Below are positions 6,859-9,613 of a DNA stretch of 9,613 nt, one piece after another. The position numbers and the translations under genes are program-made. Numbering within the stretch: the first letter of the stretch is position 1; each line of letters starts with the position of its first letter. The notes below the pieces were generated by a model. The model was given only the letters and a program-made list of their open reading frames with translations, had not been told where the DNA came from and did not search any database. This DNA is from Deltaproteobacteria bacterium (GTDB taxonomy: Bacteria > Myxococcota_A > UBA9160 > UBA4427), in the NCBI GenBank assembly GCA_011051925.1, contig DRKE01000480.1:1-9613 (forward strand), read 5' to 3'.

Positions 6859-8385
6859 ATGACCATTCGAATCCAGATCGCTGCCGGCGGAGCCGGTGAA
6901 GTCCGCGCGGAGACCCTGATCATTCCGATCGCGCGCCGCGGGGAAACGCCCCAGCGCCTGCCACAGGGGCTGGGCGCCCTCGACCGGCGTTTCGGTGGGC
7001 GCCTTTCCGATGCCCTCGCCCCTGGCGATTTCGCGGCCGGCAGGGAGGACCGGTTGGTGATCTATGGCCCGAAGGGAGGTGACCTCGTCCGCTGCATCCT
7101 GCTCGGGGTGGGTGAAGCCGACAAGATCGATGACAGCGTCCTGCGCCTCCTCGGTGGACGGGTCGGACGCGAGACGGGCCAGGAGAATGCGGGACGGGTC
7201 GCGCTCGTGATTCCGCCGGGCGCGGGCTTCGGTGCCGAACGATCGGCCCCCCGCCTGGCCGAGGGTGCCCTGCTCGGGGCCTACCAGTTCGATCGCTACA
7301 AGACGGGCCGGAAGCAGAAGAAATCCAAGACCAGGGCCTCGCTCCAACTGGTCTACGTGCGCAAGGTCCCGTCGATCACGCGTCTGCGCGCCGATCTTCG
7401 AGAAGCGGTCCAGGTCACCGAAAGCCAACTCCTCGCGCGCGATCTCTCGAACGAGCCGCCGAACAGCCTCTATCCCGAAACCCTGGCGCGCGAATGCCGC
7501 CGGATGGCGCGCTCCGTCGGTCTCCGCTGCCGGGTCATGGCGGTGCCCGAGCTCGAGCGCCGTGGCTTCGGCGCGATCCTCGCCGTCGGCCAGGGCAGCG
7601 TCCACCCCCCGCGCATGATCGTCCTCGAACACGGCGCGACACCGAAGCGGAAGAAGGCGGGCACCCTCGCGCTCGTCGGAAAGGGCATCACCTTCGATTC
7701 GGGCGGGCTTTCGCTGAAGACCGCGAGTGGGATGCTGGAGATGAAGCACGACATGTCGGGAGCCGCGACGGTCTTCGGCGCGATGCGGGCCATCGCGCTG
7801 CTCGACCTGCCGATCCATGTCGTCGGCGTCATCGCCGCGGCGGAGAACATGCCGAGCGGAACCGCCTACCGGCCGAGCGACATCATCGAGACCGCTTCGG
7901 GCCAGACCGTCGAGATCGTCAACACCGACGCAGAGGGGAGACTCGTGCTCGCCGACGCCCTCCACCACGCGACGGAATCCTTCGCGCCGGACGCCATGAT
8001 CGATGTCGCCACGCTGACCGGTGCCGCGATGATGGCCTTCGGCCGCTGGGCGACCGCCGGCCTCGGCAATGACGACGATCTGCTCGACGAGTTGCGCGCG
8101 GCGGGCGAGCGGACGGGCGAGACGATCTGGCCGATGCCCCTGCTCGATGCGCATGAAAAGGCGATGCGCAGCAAGGTCGCCGATTGGAAGAACGCCGGGG
8201 GACGGGATGCGGGCATCTCCACGGCCGGCGCCTTTCTCCGGGGTTTTGTCGGCGAGACGCCCTGGGTCCATCTCGACATCGCGGGAACCGGGATGACCGC
8301 CACCCGGACCCCGCTTCATTGCGGAGGCGGAACGGGCGTCGGGGTGCGGATGTTGACGGACTGGGTCCGCAGCCGATGCGCATGA
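6859..8385 (+). CDS. pepA: Leucyl aminopeptidase, M17 family (cytosol aminopeptidase PepA)
   Basis: PepA removes N-terminal residues from peptides in the cytoplasm using two divalent metal ions in a hexamer. The 508-residue product has the variable N-terminal macro-like domain (about 1-165) and the catalytic domain with every key residue: VGKGITFDSGGLSLK (273-287; Lys275 and Asp280 metal ligands, catalytic Lys287), Asp298 in MKHDMSG, and the signature NTDAEGRL (355-362) with Asp357, Glu359 and catalytic Arg361. PHWVHLDIAG-type and C-terminal GGGTGVGVR stretches are also present. The spacing equals E. coli PepA plus five residues. GAAGGAG four bases before the ATG makes the start firm. In E. 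coli the protein also binds DNA (XerCD recombination, carAB); nothing here tests that. It is transcribed away from tolQ, with 270 bases before the next gene. Confidence 0.97.
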   Translation: MTIRIQIAAGGAGEVRAETLIIPIARRGETPQRLPQGLGALDRRFGGRLSDALAPGDFAAGREDRLVIYGPKGGDLVRCILLGVGEADKIDDSVLRLLGGRVGRETGQENAGRVALVIPPGAGFGAERSAPRLAEGALLGAYQFDRYKTGRKQKKSKTRASLQLVYVRKVPSITRLRADLREAVQVTESQLLARDLSNEPPNSLYPETLARECRRMARSVGLRCRVMAVPELERRGFGAILAVGQGSVHPPRMIVLEHGATPKRKKAGTLALVGKGITFDSGGLSLKTASGMLEMKHDMSGAATVFGAMRAIALLDLPIHVVGVIAAAENMPSGTAYRPSDIIETASGQTVEIVNTDAEGRLVLADALHHATESFAPDAMIDVATLTGAAMMAFGRWATAGLGNDDDLLDELRAAGERTGETIWPMPLLDAHEKAMRSKVADWKNAGGRDAGISTAGAFLRGFVGETPWVHLDIAGTGMTATRTPLHCGGGTGVGVRMLTDWVRSRCA

Positions 8386-8655
8386 CCCGGAACGGTGTAG
8401 ACGCGGGACAGTGTTTCCCTCCTCGCCTCTCGGGGTTGGACCGGATACGACGACGACGCCGTTGTGACGAAAACCACGGAGTCCGCATTGAGACAAACGC
8501 AACCTTCCGTTGCACCCCTCGACGTTCGGGGGTTGGGGAACCATTCTCTGCCGCGCCGTGAACGGGTACGACGACGGCGAGAAGCGACGGTGAGCAGGTT
8601 CGCACAGCGCGCTTTTGGACGAGACAACCGAGACCGAAATCGACAGGAGACACCC
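8386..8655 (+). other. Intergenic region between pepA and the cytochrome c gene
   Basis: No gene is supported in these 270 bases. They hold two copies of a 13-base element GG(A/G)TACGACGACG (8443-8455 and 8564-8576), each preceded by a CGGGG(G)TTGG block (8431-8439 and 8527-8536) at different distances. A hairpin ACCCC-T-CGA/TCG-GGGGT (8514-8533, CGT loop) lies between them. No U-tract follows it. The length and the good AGGAG site at the end (seven bases before the cytochrome ATG) suggest that the cytochrome gene has its own promoter here, but I cannot place one with confidence. Confidence 0.4.
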
Positions 8656-9048
8656 ATGACTCGATTCTTCACGACCGCCTTGATGCTCACGGCCTTCGCC
8701 ATCGGCAGCACGATCCCAGGCGTCGCCTTCGCCGGGGACGTGGCTGCAGGCAAAGCCAAGTTCATGGCCCTCTGCGTGTCCTGCCACGGCGAGAGCGGCA
8801 AGGGCGACGGCCCGACGGGCAAGGCGCTCGCAGCAGCCGGCCAGCCCGCACCCCGGGACTTCACGGTCGGCGAGTTCAAGTTCGACGCCGACAAGGACGG
8901 GACCCCGGGCACGGACGCGGATCTCAAGCAAGTGATCACGAAGGGCGCGCTCGTCTTCGGCGGCTCGCCGATGATGGCGCCGATCCAGGGCCTGAGCGAC
9001 GCGGATCTCGACAATCTCGTCGCCTTCATCCGCTCGCTCAAGCAGTAG
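8656..9048 (+). CDS. Exported small class I c-type cytochrome
   Basis: The 130-residue product is a single-haem periplasmic electron carrier. It has a cleavable signal peptide (1-26, cleavage after AFA), the haem-attachment motif CVSCH (Cys40, Cys43, His44) followed by GESGKGDGPTGKAL, and a C-terminal helix LSDADLDNLVAFIRSL typical of class I cytochromes. The sixth haem ligand is probably Met106 or Met107 in GGSPMMAPI. Between them lies KFDADKDGTPGTDADL (75-90), where Asp77, Asp79, Asp81 and Gly82 copy the start of an EF-hand loop. AGGAG seven bases before the ATG fixes the start. It stands alone: no oxidase, reductase or cytochrome maturation gene is in the window, so its redox partner is unknown. 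Mature mass would be about 100 residues plus haem. Confidence 0.93.
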   Translation: MTRFFTTALMLTAFAIGSTIPGVAFAGDVAAGKAKFMALCVSCHGESGKGDGPTGKALAAAGQPAPRDFTVGEFKFDADKDGTPGTDADLKQVITKGALVFGGSPMMAPIQGLSDADLDNLVAFIRSLKQ

Positions 9049-9236
9049 CCCCGATCCTCCCGTCCACCTCCGGATCGTAGGGAGAGCCCTCCGAACGAAT
9101 CGCGGAAGAAGTCCGGCGGGGCGCCCTGGAGTGCCTCTGCCGGCGTAGACGGGAGGCGGAATCAAGCAGAATGCGCGGCGCGGTCCGGCCTTCGGATCCC
9201 GTCGCGCGTTCTGCTACCGTGGCGGTCGGTCAAGAC
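9049..9236 (+). other. Intergenic region before the sigma factor gene
   Basis: These 188 bases hold no separate gene. Short overlapping repeats (CTCCC 9057-9061 / GGGAG 9080-9084, and AGGG/CCCT around 9080-9089) could form a weak cytochrome transcript end without a U-tract. The sigma-factor frame is open from 9081, with additional in-frame starts at 9171 (ATG, GGAGG 14 bases upstream) and 9219 (GTG). A TTCGGA (9191-9196) and GCTACC (9213-9218) pair with 16-base spacing is a possible promoter that would place the message start just before the ATG at 9237, but the match is weak. Confidence 0.35.
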
Positions 9237-9613
9237 ATGAAACCCCGCCATGCCTCCCCCCACGACCCGATCCAAGAACGCCCCGCCAGCGATGCTGGCG
9301 AGACGGAGATCCTGGATCTCGCCGTCGAACTTCCCGAGCCGGAGCTCGCCGAAGTAGCCGACGCCGCCGACGGACGCACTGCGGCCACGCCCCCCGACGT
9401 CCCCGACGTGGAAATCCTTCCCGTCCCGGCGGCGGAGACGGTGGCCCTGCCCGTCCCGATCCCCGATTCGTCGAATGACGTCGGAGCAGCCCAGGCCAGC
9501 GCCCTCACGGCCTACATGTCCCAGCTCCGGAATCATGCGCCGATCTCGCGGGAAGAGGAGCATGAGCTCGCGCGACGCTGGGCCGAGGAGGGAGACGTCG
9601 AAGCCGCGAAACG
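9237..9613 (+). CDS. rpoH: RpoH-like (sigma-32 family) RNA polymerase sigma factor, N-terminal part
   Basis: Alternative sigma factors of this group direct RNA polymerase to heat-shock or developmental promoters. Only 125 codons are visible. Residues 90-125, LTAYMSQLRNHAPISREEEHELA and on to GDVEAAKR, match region 1.2 of RpoH-type factors, where E. coli has LDSYIRAANAWPMLSADEE...GDLEAAK. They are preceded by about 88 residues rich in Ala, Pro, Asp and Glu with no recognisable domain; E. coli RpoH has only 15 residues there. The start is uncertain: ATG 9237 has a poor ribosome site, and in-frame ATG 9171 or GTG 9219 would lengthen the extension further. Because regions 2 to 4 and the RpoH box are outside the window, another group 3 factor such as the myxobacterial SigB/SigC type is possible; a housekeeping RpoD is unlikely as region 1.1 is not seen. 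Confidence 0.82.
   Translation, partial: MKPRHASPHDPIQERPASDAGETEILDLAVELPEPELAEVADAADGRTAATPPDVPDVEILPVPAAETVALPVPIPDSSNDVGAAQASALTAYMSQLRNHAPISREEEHELARRWAEEGDVEAAK

Noticed and set aside
8459..8479. Imperfect inverted repeat CCGT...ACGG around GTTGTGACGAAAACCAC
   Set aside because: Only four outer pairs match and the inner pairs fail without bulges; not better than chance.
6556..9165. An 869-codon minus-strand frame opposite pepA and the cytochrome gene
   Set aside because: It covers two genes with intact catalytic and haem motifs and the divergent spacer, and shows no recognisable domain of its own.
9162..9563. A 133-codon minus-strand frame opposite the sigma factor start
   Set aside because: The plus strand carries the region 1.2 match; the opposite frame is Gly/Arg-rich and unrecognised.

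Overview
The window is strongly GC-rich, densely coding and reads as a housekeeping stretch of a Gram-negative chromosome. The Tol envelope genes, an RpoH-type sigma factor, a DksA-type regulator and a periplasmic cytochrome c point to a proteobacterium in the broad sense. The short DksA, the single-gene TonB-like TolA and the overall composition suggest a high-GC lineage of the former Deltaproteobacteria (Myxococcota, Desulfobacterota or a relative). That placement is an inference; no rRNA gene or other decisive marker is present.

Left part, minus strand (6698 down to 1). Eight genes run leftwards: tolQ, tolR, tolA, tolB, cpoB, then after a 122-base gap with stem-loops dksA, tsaD and a partial rsmA. 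The first five encode the proton-motive-force-driven Tol machine that couples outer-membrane constriction to cell division: TolQ and TolR form the inner-membrane motor, TolA spans the periplasm, TolB is the periplasmic propeller and CpoB the coiled-coil/TPR partner. The lipoprotein gene pal, which normally sits between tolB and cpoB, is not there. The last three genes concern transcription under stress (DksA), tRNA threonylcarbamoyl modification (TsaD) and 16S rRNA dimethylation (RsmA). Gene contacts are tight: rsmA/tsaD share an ATGA overlap, tolQ and tolR are 5 bases apart, and a 17-codon reading frame with its own ribosome-binding site bridges tolR and tolA.

Right part, plus strand (6859 to 9613). 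A 160-base divergent region separates tolQ from pepA (M17 leucyl aminopeptidase). After a 270-base gap comes a small exported c-type cytochrome, then after 188 bases the start of an RpoH-like sigma factor with an unusually long, acidic, proline-rich N-terminus, cut by the window end. I see no sign that these three form one operon.

No tRNA, rRNA, CRISPR array, insertion sequence, phage gene or defence system is visible, and composition is even throughout, so nothing suggests recent transfer. I did not find a new biological system. The points worth a second look are small: the missing pal, the mini-ORF coupling at tolA, the shared G-rich Shine-Dalgarno of tolQ and tolB, a DxDxDG loop in the cytochrome, and the RpoH N-terminal extension.
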